Origin: Coprococcus phoceensis
GTDB lineage: Bacteria; Bacillota; Clostridia; Lachnospirales; Lachnospiraceae
Assembly: GCF_900104635.1 (NCBI RefSeq)
Contig: NZ_FNWC01000007.1
Span: forward strand, 744,001 to 808,000
Reading direction: 5' to 3'
Length of the DNA: 64,000 bases
Shown here: in pieces, positions 8,812 to 17,671 of the stretch
How the letters are laid out: each line of letters opens with the position of its first letter
How positions within the stretch are numbered: the first letter of the stretch is position 1
Position numbers and translations under genes: made by a program
Notes under the pieces: generated by a model
The model's input: only the letters and a program-made list of their open reading frames with translations
Told to the model about the DNA's origin: nothing
Database searches by the model: none

Positions 8812-8885
8812 AATAATAATCCTTCTTTCTGTAGTGTTTACAGTATATCAGATTCATTAAGAAATGTCTCTTGAAGTGTCTTAAA

Positions 8886-9170
8886 TTACGATACCATTAT
8901 AGAGAGCGTTACACCCGGCTTGGCCAGCTCATTGTAAACATACTCATAATCAGGGAGTCTTCTTCCCTCATTATTGCCTCTGTTTGGATAAAACAGATAC
9001 TCGATATCTTTGTTGGAAAGAGTTTCTGGAATAGGCCATTCCAGAGAATGTGTTTCAGCAAGCTTCAGCACTTCTGAAACTGTGTTGCGTGAGCAGCATA
9101 AGCTGTTGGCAATAGATACATTGCTGAACTTCAGACTATGTAGTCTGATGATTTCTCGATAATCAGTCAT
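8886..9170 (-). pseudogene. istA: Cut-off IS21-family transposase IstA (N-terminus only)
   Basis: This 94-codon remnant begins with the IstA helix-turn-helix (MTDYREIIRLHSLKFSNVSI and ANSLCCSRNTVSEVLKLAE) and continues to LPDYEYVYNELAKPGVTLS. It then stops where intact IstA proteins run on for several hundred residues. The missing part abuts the IS3-family element to its left, suggesting insertion and loss. The partner istB is not present in the window. Confidence 0.8.
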
Positions 9171-9311
9171 GGTTATCGACCTCCTGTAATGAATTTACAC
9201 ATTTTTATGTGTATGGATTCATTATAGATGATTGCACTATAGGGCGGAAATACCTGCTCTGAAATATCGGATTTAGGTGCTCTGAATTCCCGGAAAAAGT
9301 GCACTACTTAA
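9171..9311. mobile_element. IS21-type upstream end region
   Basis: This 141-bp stretch upstream of the istA remnant has a perfect TACACAT/ATGTGTA inverted repeat (9196-9213). Closer to its outer end are spaced repeats resembling TGCTCTGAA (around 9251 and 9279), as expected for the multi-repeat ends of IS21 elements. The outer end appears to fall near 9300, just before the next open frame. Confidence 0.5.
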
Positions 9312-9824
9312 ATGGAATATACAGGTGGGGACTATTTTGTCCAAGAAATTGTATTAAAGCCAGTGGAAGATAAGATTTTAAATAAGTATGGCAGAATGCG
9401 CAGAGCGTTTCTGCAGAAACAGAATCTGACACCGGATAAGGAAACAGACGCTATGGCATGGGTAAGACATATGAATCTGCTGAGAGAACACACCCAACAA
9501 GAGTTAGACGAAAGAAATGAGCTTCATAATCGATCAATGCATATTAGTGGATCTTTCAATAAAAAAGTGGACATTGAAAGTGTAAAAGTGGATATTCGAA
9601 ATAAAATAATGAGTTTTTCGGATAGAATTTCGGAAAAAACAATAAATCACACAATTAACATTTTTTTGAAATGTGGAACAAAAGAATATTTTGGAAGAAC
9701 TGTTATAGAAGAGATTACTGGTTTGAAAGCTTCAGGGGCATCTAAGTTGATAAAATTATTACTTGATAGTAATATAATTGTTCCTGTAAGTGGACATGGA
9801 AAGGGTAAATATCGCTTTTTATAA
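9312..9824 (+). pseudogene. Chimeric remnant: TnpV-like N-terminus joined to a winged-helix C-terminus
   Basis: This is a 170-codon open frame whose two halves belong to different families. Residues 1 to about 62 (EYTGGDYFVQ, NKYGRMRRAFLQ, MAWVRHMNLLREHTQ) look like the transposon-encoded protein TnpV with its middle removed. Residues from about 95 on (FGRTVIEEITGLKASGASKL, VSGHGKGKYRFL) look like the C-terminal winged helix of AAA_4/AlbA-type ATP-binding or Fic proteins. A fusion by deletion between two mobile genes is the simplest reading. It is open and could be expressed, but no function is assigned. Confidence 0.55.
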
Positions 9825-9869
9825 ACTATTTCAGTCGATAAAAACAAAGATAAATAGAAATATGTGATG

Positions 9870-9899
9870 GCCGTAGAGCGTAAAACTCTGCGGCTTTTT
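9870..9899 (+). terminator. Intrinsic terminator
   Basis: The GCCGTAGAG/CTCTGCGGC arms (9870-9878, 9886-9894, one G-U pair) around a 7-nt loop are followed by five T residues. It sits between the chimeric remnant and the membrane protein gene. Confidence 0.75.
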
Positions 9900-9922
9900 C
9901 TATTTGAAGGGAGTGAAAAGAA

Positions 9923-10429
9923 ATGCACAGCATTATCTATCTGGAAATCTTGTTTATCGCCAAAGTGATAGACAATGCCATTAATACAACAAAAACAATT
10001 ATGATCCAGAGAAGTCGGTGGGTACTTGCAGGAATTGCAGTGATACTTTCCGACTTTATTTATTTCTGGATCATGCGAAACGTGGTGACTTCCGATCACA
10101 TATTGACCATGCTGATTGTAGCAGTTGCTGGCGGTGTCGGTTGTTCTCTTGCATGTTTTATGAATGACAAGCTTTCCAAGGATCGAACGTACGTCAATGT
10201 AATCATGTCGGACAATCTGGAAGCTATGAAGAATCTGAGAGATTTCTTAGCAGAGCATCATATTACCAATGTTGCAACGGACAGTTACACACTTGATTGG
10301 AACACCAAAACAATTACGATAACAGCTTATCCGGAAACCAAAGCAGAGGCCATTGAACAGGCCCGAAGGATAGACCTTCTTACTTATCTATCCTGTTGTG
10401 AGCCGGGAAATCTGGTTCACATTTCATGA
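9923..10429 (+). CDS. UPF0316/DUF5698-type membrane protein with DUF2179 domain
   Basis: This is a small membrane protein (168 aa). There are three hydrophobic segments in residues 1-75 (start HSIIYLEILFIAKVIDN) and a soluble C-terminal DUF2179-like domain (residues about 85-165, containing NVIMSDNLEAMKNLRDFL, TVTAYPETKAEAIEQAR-like sequence). GGGAG lies 9 nt upstream of the ATG. Such genes are widespread in Firmicutes and recur in conjugative elements. The function is unknown. The next gene remnant begins immediately after its stop. Confidence 0.65.
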   Translation: MHSIIYLEILFIAKVIDNAINTTKTIMIQRSRWVLAGIAVILSDFIYFWIMRNVVTSDHILTMLIVAVAGGVGCSLACFMNDKLSKDRTYVNVIMSDNLEAMKNLRDFLAEHHITNVATDSYTLDWNTKTITITAYPETKAEAIEQARRIDLLTYLSCCEPGNLVHIS

Positions 10430-10432
10430 AAC

Positions 10433-11023
10433 AATTACTGCACCAGAGAACATGATTCTTTAAAAATCAGTAACGGGAAATGGTACTAGTTTTCCAGAGG
10501 AATCGGTGGTGTGAGTGCCTTAGACTATTTAATGAAGGTCAAAGAGTATTCCCTGCCGGAAGCAGTGGAATTAATCGTTGGTCGTGATGCGATTGAGGAA
10601 CTACCAACCAAAGAATATGAATTTAAAACAAAACCAGTCAAAAAACTATTGATGCCGGAATTGACGGATAAACCTTATCGTGCAAAACAATATCTAAGAG
10701 AAAGAGGAATTTATCCGGAAATTATTCAGTACTGCATTGATAATAGTTTGCTTTTTGAGACTGCCAAATACCATAATGTAGTATTCGTTGGTTACGACAA
10801 GCAAGGCATTGCAAAGTATGCTGCCATGCGAGGGACGAAATCAGCATACAAGGGAGAAGTTACCGGCAGTGACAAACGATTCTCTTTTTCCATATCTGAA
10901 ACGACAAATGCAGAGCATGCGCATTTGTTTGAGTCGGCAATTGATCTACTGAGTTTTGCAACGTTGGAATTGCAGGAAGGACGCAACTGGAAACAAGGAC
11001 TTGTTTACGAACTTGTCCATTAG
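10433..11023 (+). pseudogene. Broken DUF3991/toprim-domain protein of a conjugative element
   Basis: This is a remnant of the toprim-containing protein common in integrative conjugative elements. The readable frame starts at about 10433 (NYCTREHDSLKISNGKWY), meets an in-frame TAG at 10487-10489 where relatives have a tryptophan (KWxWFSRGIGG), and then runs on (FSRGIGGVSALDYLMKVKEY ... HLFESAIDLLSFATLELQ). The zinc-finger N-terminus is missing. The 3' end stops after NWKQ, where the sequence switches to a mobC gene on the other strand. It is broken at both ends and in the middle, so it should be non-functional. Confidence 0.8.
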
Positions 11024-11297
11024 GTTCACCACCTTGATTCAGATGTTTTGCAATCTGATTAAGATTACCACGACAGTTACCAAGTCCACGAAAGATTTCT
11101 AAGACTTTAGTGCAGTCGAAAACAACTTCCTGCTTAATTACAGGATGATGATCTAGAATGAGCTGACGAATGTACTCAGTTCGTGGGATGCGAGCTGCCA
11201 ATGCCTCATTGGTAAGTACATTATAAAGCTCTTCAGTAAAACGAATTTTGATTTCCCGGTTTTTAGCCGGTGGAATAGATTTTTTTGGTCTTGCCAT
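10860..11297 (-). pseudogene. MobC-like relaxosome protein, C-terminally cut off
   Basis: The first ~95 residues match the MobC family of plasmid/element mobilisation proteins: MARPKKSIPPAKNREIKIRF, then a ribbon-helix-helix region (TEELYNVLTNEALAARIPRTEYIRQLIL) and GNCRGNLNQIAKHLNQGG. The rest of the frame (from about VRKQVL) runs antisense to the toprim remnant and is not family-like. The true C-terminus is therefore lost at a junction near 11000. The start is the ATG at 11297, 10 nt after GAGGAGG. MobC helps relaxase act at oriT, and an oriT-like region lies directly upstream. Confidence 0.7.
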
Positions 11298-11329
11298 AGG
11301 TAGCATGCCTCCTCTTTGAATAGTCGAAG

Positions 11330-11460
11330 ACTTTCAAAAGCCGTGACGAAGGAACCAAATGAGGGTTTGGGGAATCATCATCCCCAACAAGTTGCCTGGC
11401 AAGATAATTATGAAAGTAATTATCGGGTCCCAAGGCGAAACTTGCTCTTAGTTACTTAGA
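11330..11460. other. Candidate origin of transfer (oriT-like) region
   Basis: This stretch directly upstream of mobC holds stacked inverted repeats. TTGGGGA/TCCCCAA is at 11367-11387 and GATAATTA/TAATTATC at 11403-11424, and an imperfect longer pairing of CAAGTTGCC with GGCGAAACTTG surrounds the latter. Repeats beside a mobC gene are the usual layout of oriT in Firmicutes conjugative elements. No relaxase gene remains in the window. The rest of the 348-bp gap up to the XRE gene has no other gene. Confidence 0.5.
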
Positions 11461-11654
11461 AAGCCTTCTATTATTTAGATGTGGACAGAAATGAGTGGAA
11501 TGCTGAAAAAATAGTAAAAGAAATTATAGAATTTGTAGAAATCTCATAAAACCCAATACCCAATCCGCAAGAAAAATGCCCCCAAATAAGAAATATATGG
11601 TATACTTAGATTAACAGAATATTACACGTTTCTTTAAAAGAAAGAGGAAAACAA

Positions 11655-11873
11655 ATGGGTGTATCATATAAAAAATTATTCAAATTGATGATTGATCGTG
11701 ACATGAAAAAGAAAGACTTAAAGGAAATGGCATCAATAGGTAATAGTACTATGACTAAATTAGCCAAAGATGAAAATGTTACCATGGACGTGATGGCTAA
11801 AATATGTAATGCACTAAATTGTACTATGGATGAAATTGTAGAAGTTTTACCAGATGAAGAAATAATGAAATAA
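11655..11873 (+). CDS. Small XRE/Cro-type helix-turn-helix regulator at the head of the defence island
   Basis: This is a 72-aa Cro/C1-type DNA-binding protein of the HTH_26 kind (MGVSYKKLFKLMIDRDMKKK, KDLKEMASIGNSTMTKLAKD, ICNALNCTMDEIVEVL). AAAGAGGAAA precedes its ATG. It is the first gene of the co-oriented cargo, 19 bp before the NERD-UvrD helicase. Proteins of this type often sit in front of restriction-modification and other defence operons and delay or limit their expression. That role here is inference. Confidence 0.8.
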   Translation: MGVSYKKLFKLMIDRDMKKKDLKEMASIGNSTMTKLAKDENVTMDVMAKICNALNCTMDEIVEVLPDEEIMK

Positions 11874-11892
11874 AGTTTATGGGGATAAAGAT

Positions 11893-14800
11893 ATGGCTAA
11901 AATGATTGATAAATTACCAGAATATGAAGGTGAAAAGAAGGTATGGGAATACTTTTCGAAGAATCTTCCACAACAATATGTAGTGTATAATAATCGCTCA
12001 ATCAAGGGGTGGGAATATGATTTCTGTGTAATGGCAGAAAATGTTGGATTATTTATTATTGAGGTAAAAGGGTGGTTACCACAAAATATATTTAATGTTG
12101 TAAGTGAGGATGCCATAATCCTGTCGGGAGAGGAACAGCCACAAGCTAGTCCAAGAAAACAAGCGCGTGGATACAGATTTAATATGATTAATTTGTTGAA
12201 GCAGGAGCTAGGAATGAATCCATTAGTTATGGATTTAGTTTGTTATCCAATGATTAGTAAAAATGAATACTTGGAAAAACGGTTAGATGTTGTTTCAGAT
12301 GAGACTGAAACTATTTTTAAAGAAGATTTAGAAGATCCTGCTTTATTATTTCAAAAACTAATGGGGCGTTACAATATTAACAAGAGTACACCACATGATA
12401 TTTTAGATGCAAAACGCTTTGCACTTATTAGACACCATTTTGAACCTAACTTTGATTTGAAAGAGAGTGAAGAAAACTTAAATCCAGGATATTCTAGATT
12501 GCGAATCGAAAAAAACTTATTAAGTAATGATAAAGCAGATGAGATTGTTGAAGAATATTTTAAGGGAATAAAAGAAATAGTTTTTGTTGATTCACGAGAA
12601 TCCATGTGTTTATTGGCGAATAAGGTGGAATCAATTTTATTCAAGAAGAAATTAGCACCAGTAAAGGGAAATTTAGCGGTTGGAACTAGAAAATTTGACG
12701 ACTCAACTCTAAAAGATTTGTATTCCATTTTTAATTTTGAAGTTTACGTTCTTAATGATATCGAATCGTATGTAAATGATTCGATCCTGATTGAAGAAGG
12801 TTTGTTTGATGATGAACAAAAAACTTTGTTGAAGTCATTAGCAGAAGTGACACCTTTTAATTTTCAACAATTTGAAATAGAACATGCACCATCGTCGAGC
12901 AATATTATGGTTGCAGCTGGAGCTGGAACTGGAAAAACTTATTCCATGGTATCTAGAGTGGCGTATTTATGTAATAGAACAGCAGACGCTGTAGTCGATA
13001 TTGTTAGTGATATTGCAATGATTACTTTTACTAAAGATGCTGCTGAAAACATGAATAGTAGATTGAAACGTATGTTTATGAACTATTTTGTGCTCACGTC
13101 TAATGAAAAATATATGCATTTGATTGAGGATATGAGTCAAATTCAAATTTCTACAATTCATAAATTTGCAATTTCATTATTACGTAAAGAATGTATGCGA
13201 ATGGGCATCGGTTTTGACAGCCAAATATCAAGTGAAACATTTGAGCGAAGAAATATTTATCACTCAAAACTAGATATATACTTGAGCGAAAAAACGGAGG
13301 AAAATCCAAATTTTGTACATCAGCTAACTATTCCATCATATGAACTAGAAAGTATGTTAATTGGATTTTGTGATCAGTTATATAATCGCAGCATTGATAT
13401 TAAAACTGTTGATACATCATCATTAGGAAATCCAATAGGGTCAATCCCATATTTTAATGAATTAATAGAACGTGTTGTTATTCCATCTGAAATACAATAT
13501 GCAAATGATTTAAAAGAAAAGAACTTGATTAGTTTAAGAGATTGCATGATAAACATTCATAAGTTTGTGGAAAATAACAGCATTAGAGGTACTGGAATTA
13601 ACTACAAATATGTTTTTATTGATGAATTTCAGGACACGGATGATGTACAAATTGAAACAATTCTAGGTCTTCAAAAAATGTTTGGAAATGATTGTAGATT
13701 GTTTGTTGTTGGAGATCTTAAACAAAGTATTTACAGATTTAGAGGTGCTACATTAAGTGCTTTTGAAAAAGTGGGGGCTAGTAGTGACTTATGGAAAGAG
13801 TATTCATTAAATAGGAATTATAGAACAGATGGAAGATTACTAGATATATTTGATGCGGTCTTTACTGAAATGGGAGCGCAGGAATTGCTTCCTTATGAAG
13901 ATGAAGATCATTTAAAAAGTCGAGTGATAAAAGAATACACAGATGACCTTTTAGTTAGAAAAGTGGAAACACATGGAAAAGATAAAGATAAATTTATTGA
14001 AGATTTGTTCAATGAAATTCGTTTCCAAAAAGAAGAAATTGAAAAGCTTTCTAAACAAAACAAATTAAGTAAAGAAGAAATGACTATAGCCATCTTAGTA
14101 AGATATAACTATCAGATTTCAAATTTGGTAAAAGCTGCAGAAGATACCGAGCTAGTTATTAAAGTTACAGAAGGTGGAAATCTGTTTAGATTACCATCTA
14201 CTAGAGATTTATATAAACTAGTTCTTACGATTACACATCCATACAATAAGGTTTATCTAGTTAATTTAATAGAATCAAATTATGTTTCTATGAAAATACA
14301 GTTGTCAAATTTTAAAGGGTATAAGTCGGAAGAAAAATTAGACGAATTAGTTAGGATATTGGATGAATATTTCATGTTGCTTCTTGGGAAAAAATGGAAT
14401 GAGATAATATCGGATTTTGAAACAAGACCGGTTTTAGTGGTATTAAGAGAAATATATGAAGCGATCAAACCATGGATTACCTATTCTAATAATAAAGAAT
14501 TGCAGTTGGATTATAAAAGTAATTATGAATGCTTGCTTGAAAAAATAACACAAAAGTATTCTAGAGAGTATTTGACGGTTAATATGATTGGAGAATATTT
14601 AAAAATCAATATAACCACTTATCAGGAAGAGGCATCTAGAAGCAAAGAGATCGAAACAGATGAGGTTAGTATTATATGTACGACAATACATAAATCAAAA
14701 GGTCTTGAATATGGAACAGTAATTCTCCCCTATACATCTGGTGATATTTCCAGTACATATCATTCTGGTCTCAGTGTAAATTGTGTGAATGGTAAATTAA

Positions 14801-15003
14801 TTTATAGTTATGGATCTGGTCATGGAAATATGGACTATAGTGATGGTTACATAATTGATACTGAATCAATGGAACAAGAGAAAGAAGAATCTAGAATTTT
14901 GTATGTTGCATTAACAAGAGCAATTCGAAATTTAGTATGGGTAAAAGATTTAGATAGCACAGTACAGCAGTGCTGGGGTAATTTTATGGAGGTTATTGAA
15001 TAA
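11893..15003 (+). CDS. NERD-domain UvrD/AddA-like superfamily 1A helicase
   Basis: This is a 1036-aa protein with an N-terminal NERD nuclease-like domain (about residues 10-110). There YDFCVMAENVGLFIIEVKGW supplies the D and ExK of a PD-(D/E)xK active site. An SF1A helicase follows: Walker A AAGAGTGKT (about residue 341), Walker B IDEFQDT (about 576), GDLKQSIYRFRGA, TIHKSKGLEYGTVI (about 930) and LYVALTRA (about 1005). The stop codon shares a base with the next start (TAATG), so the two products are made together, like AddA with AddB. It probably unwinds and cuts DNA as a helicase-nuclease. In this island it is likely a defence component rather than a housekeeping repair enzyme, but no direct evidence shows the target. 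Confidence 0.8.
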   Translation: MAKMIDKLPEYEGEKKVWEYFSKNLPQQYVVYNNRSIKGWEYDFCVMAENVGLFIIEVKGWLPQNIFNVVSEDAIILSGEEQPQASPRKQARGYRFNMINLLKQELGMNPLVMDLVCYPMISKNEYLEKRLDVVSDETETIFKEDLEDPALLFQKLMGRYNINKSTPHDILDAKRFALIRHHFEPNFDLKESEENLNPGYSRLRIEKNLLSNDKADEIVEEYFKGIKEIVFVDSRESMCLLANKVESILFKKKLAPVKGNLAVGTRKFDDSTLKDLYSIFNFEVYVLNDIESYVNDSILIEEGLFDDEQKTLLKSLAEVTPFNFQQFEIEHAPSSSNIMVAAGAGTGKTYSMVSRVAYLCNRTADAVVDIVSDIAMITFTKDAAENMNSRLKRMFMNYFVLTSNEKYMHLIEDMSQIQISTIHKFAISLLRKECMRMGIGFDSQISSETFERRNIYHSKLDIYLSEKTEENPNFVHQLTIPSYELESMLIGFCDQLYNRSIDIKTVDTSSLGNPIGSIPYFNELIERVVIPSEIQYANDLKEKNLISLRDCMINIHKFVENNSIRGTGINYKYVFIDEFQDTDDVQIETILGLQKMFGNDCRLFVVGDLKQSIYRFRGATLSAFEKVGASSDLWKEYSLNRNYRTDGRLLDIFDAVFTEMGAQELLPYEDEDHLKSRVIKEYTDDLLVRKVETHGKDKDKFIEDLFNEIRFQKEEIEKLSKQNKLSKEEMTIAILVRYNYQISNLVKAAEDTELVIKVTEGGNLFRLPSTRDLYKLVLTITHPYNKVYLVNLIESNYVSMKIQLSNFKGYKSEEKLDELVRILDEYFMLLLGKKWNEIISDFETRPVLVVLREIYEAIKPWITYSNNKELQLDYKSNYECLLEKITQKYSREYLTVNMIGEYLKINITTYQEEASRSKEIETDEVSIICTTIHKSKGLEYGTVILPYTSGDISSTYHSGLSVNCVNGKLIYSYGSGHGNMDYSDGYIIDTESMEQEKEESRILYVALTRAIRNLVWVKDLDSTVQQCWGNFMEVIE

Positions 15004-17660
15004 TGGCAATTACAATATATACATATAGCAATCCATATGAAATACATAAGGAACCGTATTGGGCATCTATTCAAAATTGCTTTCATTTGTGTGTATCACA
15101 AACATTAGTAAACGGATTATGTGACCAATATAAAGAGTTTTATAAAGGAAAACTCACTACGGTGACAAAATTTATTAATACACTATATGAAGATTGGGAA
15201 AGTGATTCAATTGCAATTAGTCAACGCGCTGCTATTGATAATTTGATCGAGTGCATGGATTTTTCTGCAATAGTACAGGATATAGATGCTGCAGATATTA
15301 TTTCTTCACTTAAGAGAAATAGAAGCGAAGTTGTTGAAAGCGTTCGAACTATGTTTGGACTTGGGATGGATCCGGCTAATATCAGAGATGAAAAATTATC
15401 ATATGATCAGAAGTGTATTGTTGAAATATATAAGGAATTAATTTTGACGAACAACAAGTTCTTTAAAATTAAGGAAAGCTTTAAAGAAGAAGAAATCGAC
15501 ACTGCAATTGAAAACACTATTCAGGAGGTTTCCAAAGAAAAATGTGATTCTACAAAAATAAGAAAAGACTCAATTATAGTACATGGAATTCATCAGTTCA
15601 CACCTATCATGTTAAAAATGATAGAAGAGTTGAGCAAATATAAATTAGTAGTAATCCTTTTCAATTATCAAGTTGATTATAAAAATGTATATCAAACATG
15701 GTTGGATGTGTATTCTTCGTTTGAATCAAAAATTGTTTTTTCACCCAAAAATTTGAATAATAATACTCAATATTTCGAAGGTGGAAAGATTGCAGATAAC
15801 ATTGCTGCACTAATTGCTGGAAATACAAGTGTTATAGACTTTTCAAATAAAATTGAAGTGACGGAATTTGACAATGCCACTGAATTTGCTGGATATATTG
15901 CAAAGAAATTCGAAACAGCAGAAGCATTAAGAAAAGATGATAACTATATTCATTCAGCATTGTATTATATGGATGAACAGTTATATGCAGCAAATAGTGA
16001 AGTAAATAGTATTTTAAAAATTTATTTCCCTGAACAATTTGGAGAAAGGGCTTTTTTAGACTATCCTATAGGACATTTTTTCTTATCAATAACTAATATG
16101 TGGGATCCCGATACACAATCATTATGTATTAGAGAAATAAATGATCTGTATGAGTGTTTATCTTGTGGAATTATAGTCGAACAAAAGCACGGGGAATTAA
16201 TTTCAATACTAGATAAGACAAAGCTTTATTATGGTAAAGAAACTTCAATAAAAGGAATTATTAAGAAGTTGAGGAAACTGAAAAATCGCATAGATGAAAT
16301 TGCAGATGATGATAATGAAAAAGTGGAATTTCAACGTGTTGAATACTTTGATATCTCTGATTCAGAAATTGATACTTTGATAAATGCATTAAAAGAATTG
16401 AATGATATTACAAAATATTTTTATGATGATTTTAGTGATCAAAGAAATGATTTCAAGTCATTCTATAAAAAAATCAGCGACGTACTTGTTTCAAGAGTGT
16501 TAGATGTTCAAGAGATAGATTCAGAATTTAAGGATATTGTAGAAAGAGTATTGCAAAGATTAAATGAAGTAAAAGATGTAGAAGCCAATGCGTCATTTGA
16601 TTGTTTAAGAGAAACGATGCAATTATATCTTCAGCAAATTCCTTCTGAGGGAAAAGGTGCAAATTGGATTGTTAGAAATTTTGAACAGATTGATGGTGAC
16701 GTTTTAAGAAAAAATCAGAATAACCAGAATAAAGTATACCATTTTGCTTGTTTATCAGATCGAGATATGAGTATTACAAGAAAAGATGAGTTTCCATGGC
16801 CATTAGACATTAATTTTTTTGAAGTTGCACAGGCACCAGTAGATTGGAAATATCAGGTTTTCGTAACATCAAGATTAGAGTATAAGAACTTTAGACGATA
16901 TGCATTGATATACGGATTAGCATTTAGTAAATGTGCAATTAAATTAAGCTATATAAAAAATGAAGGAGATGGAGAATCCGAGTTATATTATCTATTAAGA
17001 ATATTAGGTGCAAAAGTATCACCATATGAACCGGAAATAAAAGATGATTATCGGAAAAAGGCTGATTACATTCAGATTGAAGGATTTAAAATGAATGAGT
17101 TTAATCAGTATGATCTTATGAGATACAGACTTTGTAAATATAGATTTTTAATGGAATCAGTAATAGAGGGAAAAAGCGTATATAAGGATGAGTTCTTATT
17201 AAAAAAATATCTAACAATTGTATTAGAACACAGAGCTAGAAGACACTTTGAAGGAAAAGTATTTGTTAAGAATATTGTATTTGATTACTTAAATACTCAA
17301 ATGGACGATCTTAAAGAAAAGTTTGTATTTATTAATTATGCAGAAGCAATAGATATTGTAAGGACTGCTTTCGCATACATCGAAAAGTATGCTTTGTTTA
17401 ATGGGAAGTTTATGAATTTAAAAGAAAAAGATTTTGATCACATGATTAAAAGAGAAGATTTTCTTACAGCAAAAATCAATACAGCTTCAAAAGTAGATAC
17501 CAAAGAAATTTTTAAGAATTCTACACAACAAGAGGTAAATGCTATACTTAATGAAAATACTCTACTTGAAGTTGCTTATAAGAAAATGCTAAATCCTTTG
17601 TGTTCAACATGTTCAGAAAAAGACATTTGTTTAGAGTCCTTTAAATCCAAAAAGGCATAG
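15003..17660 (+). CDS. AddB-like partner protein with iron-sulfur cysteine pattern
   Basis: This 885-aa protein is translationally coupled to the NERD-UvrD helicase. Its overall plan resembles AddB/RexB: a long helicase-like N-terminal half without Walker motifs (SIIVHGIHQFTPIMLKMIEE resembles the AddB core) and a C-terminal domain starting LMRYRLCKYRFLMES. The four AddB iron-sulfur cysteines are visible: one in RLCKYRF and three at the end in LCSTCSEKDIC (C-x2-C-x5-C). I could not find the PD-(D/E)xK residues (GxxDR, ExK) between them, so the nuclease site may be lost and the partner's NERD domain may supply cutting. Assignment rests on layout and motifs, not on a search. Confidence 0.6.
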   Translation: MAITIYTYSNPYEIHKEPYWASIQNCFHLCVSQTLVNGLCDQYKEFYKGKLTTVTKFINTLYEDWESDSIAISQRAAIDNLIECMDFSAIVQDIDAADIISSLKRNRSEVVESVRTMFGLGMDPANIRDEKLSYDQKCIVEIYKELILTNNKFFKIKESFKEEEIDTAIENTIQEVSKEKCDSTKIRKDSIIVHGIHQFTPIMLKMIEELSKYKLVVILFNYQVDYKNVYQTWLDVYSSFESKIVFSPKNLNNNTQYFEGGKIADNIAALIAGNTSVIDFSNKIEVTEFDNATEFAGYIAKKFETAEALRKDDNYIHSALYYMDEQLYAANSEVNSILKIYFPEQFGERAFLDYPIGHFFLSITNMWDPDTQSLCIREINDLYECLSCGIIVEQKHGELISILDKTKLYYGKETSIKGIIKKLRKLKNRIDEIADDDNEKVEFQRVEYFDISDSEIDTLINALKELNDITKYFYDDFSDQRNDFKSFYKKISDVLVSRVLDVQEIDSEFKDIVERVLQRLNEVKDVEANASFDCLRETMQLYLQQIPSEGKGANWIVRNFEQIDGDVLRKNQNNQNKVYHFACLSDRDMSITRKDEFPWPLDINFFEVAQAPVDWKYQVFVTSRLEYKNFRRYALIYGLAFSKCAIKLSYIKNEGDGESELYYLLRILGAKVSPYEPEIKDDYRKKADYIQIEGFKMNEFNQYDLMRYRLCKYRFLMESVIEGKSVYKDEFLLKKYLTIVLEHRARRHFEGKVFVKNIVFDYLNTQMDDLKEKFVFINYAEAIDIVRTAFAYIEKYALFNGKFMNLKEKDFDHMIKREDFLTAKINTASKVDTKEIFKNSTQQEVNAILNENTLLEVAYKKMLNPLCSTCSEKDICLESFKSKKA

Positions 17661-17671
17661 GGGGGATTACT

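Larger units (their letters stand above)
7611..8856 (-). mobile_element. IS3-family insertion sequence
   Basis: This element is about 1.25 kb and carries overlapping orfA and orfB on the minus strand. The ends are imperfect inverted repeats beginning TG and ending CA: TGAACTGATATATGTAAC from 7611, and the reverse complement TGAATCTGATATACTGTAAAC from 8856. I see no clear target-site duplication, so the exact ends may be off by a few bases. It lies 30 bp from a cut-off istA gene, and the two are probably nested insertions. Confidence 0.8.
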
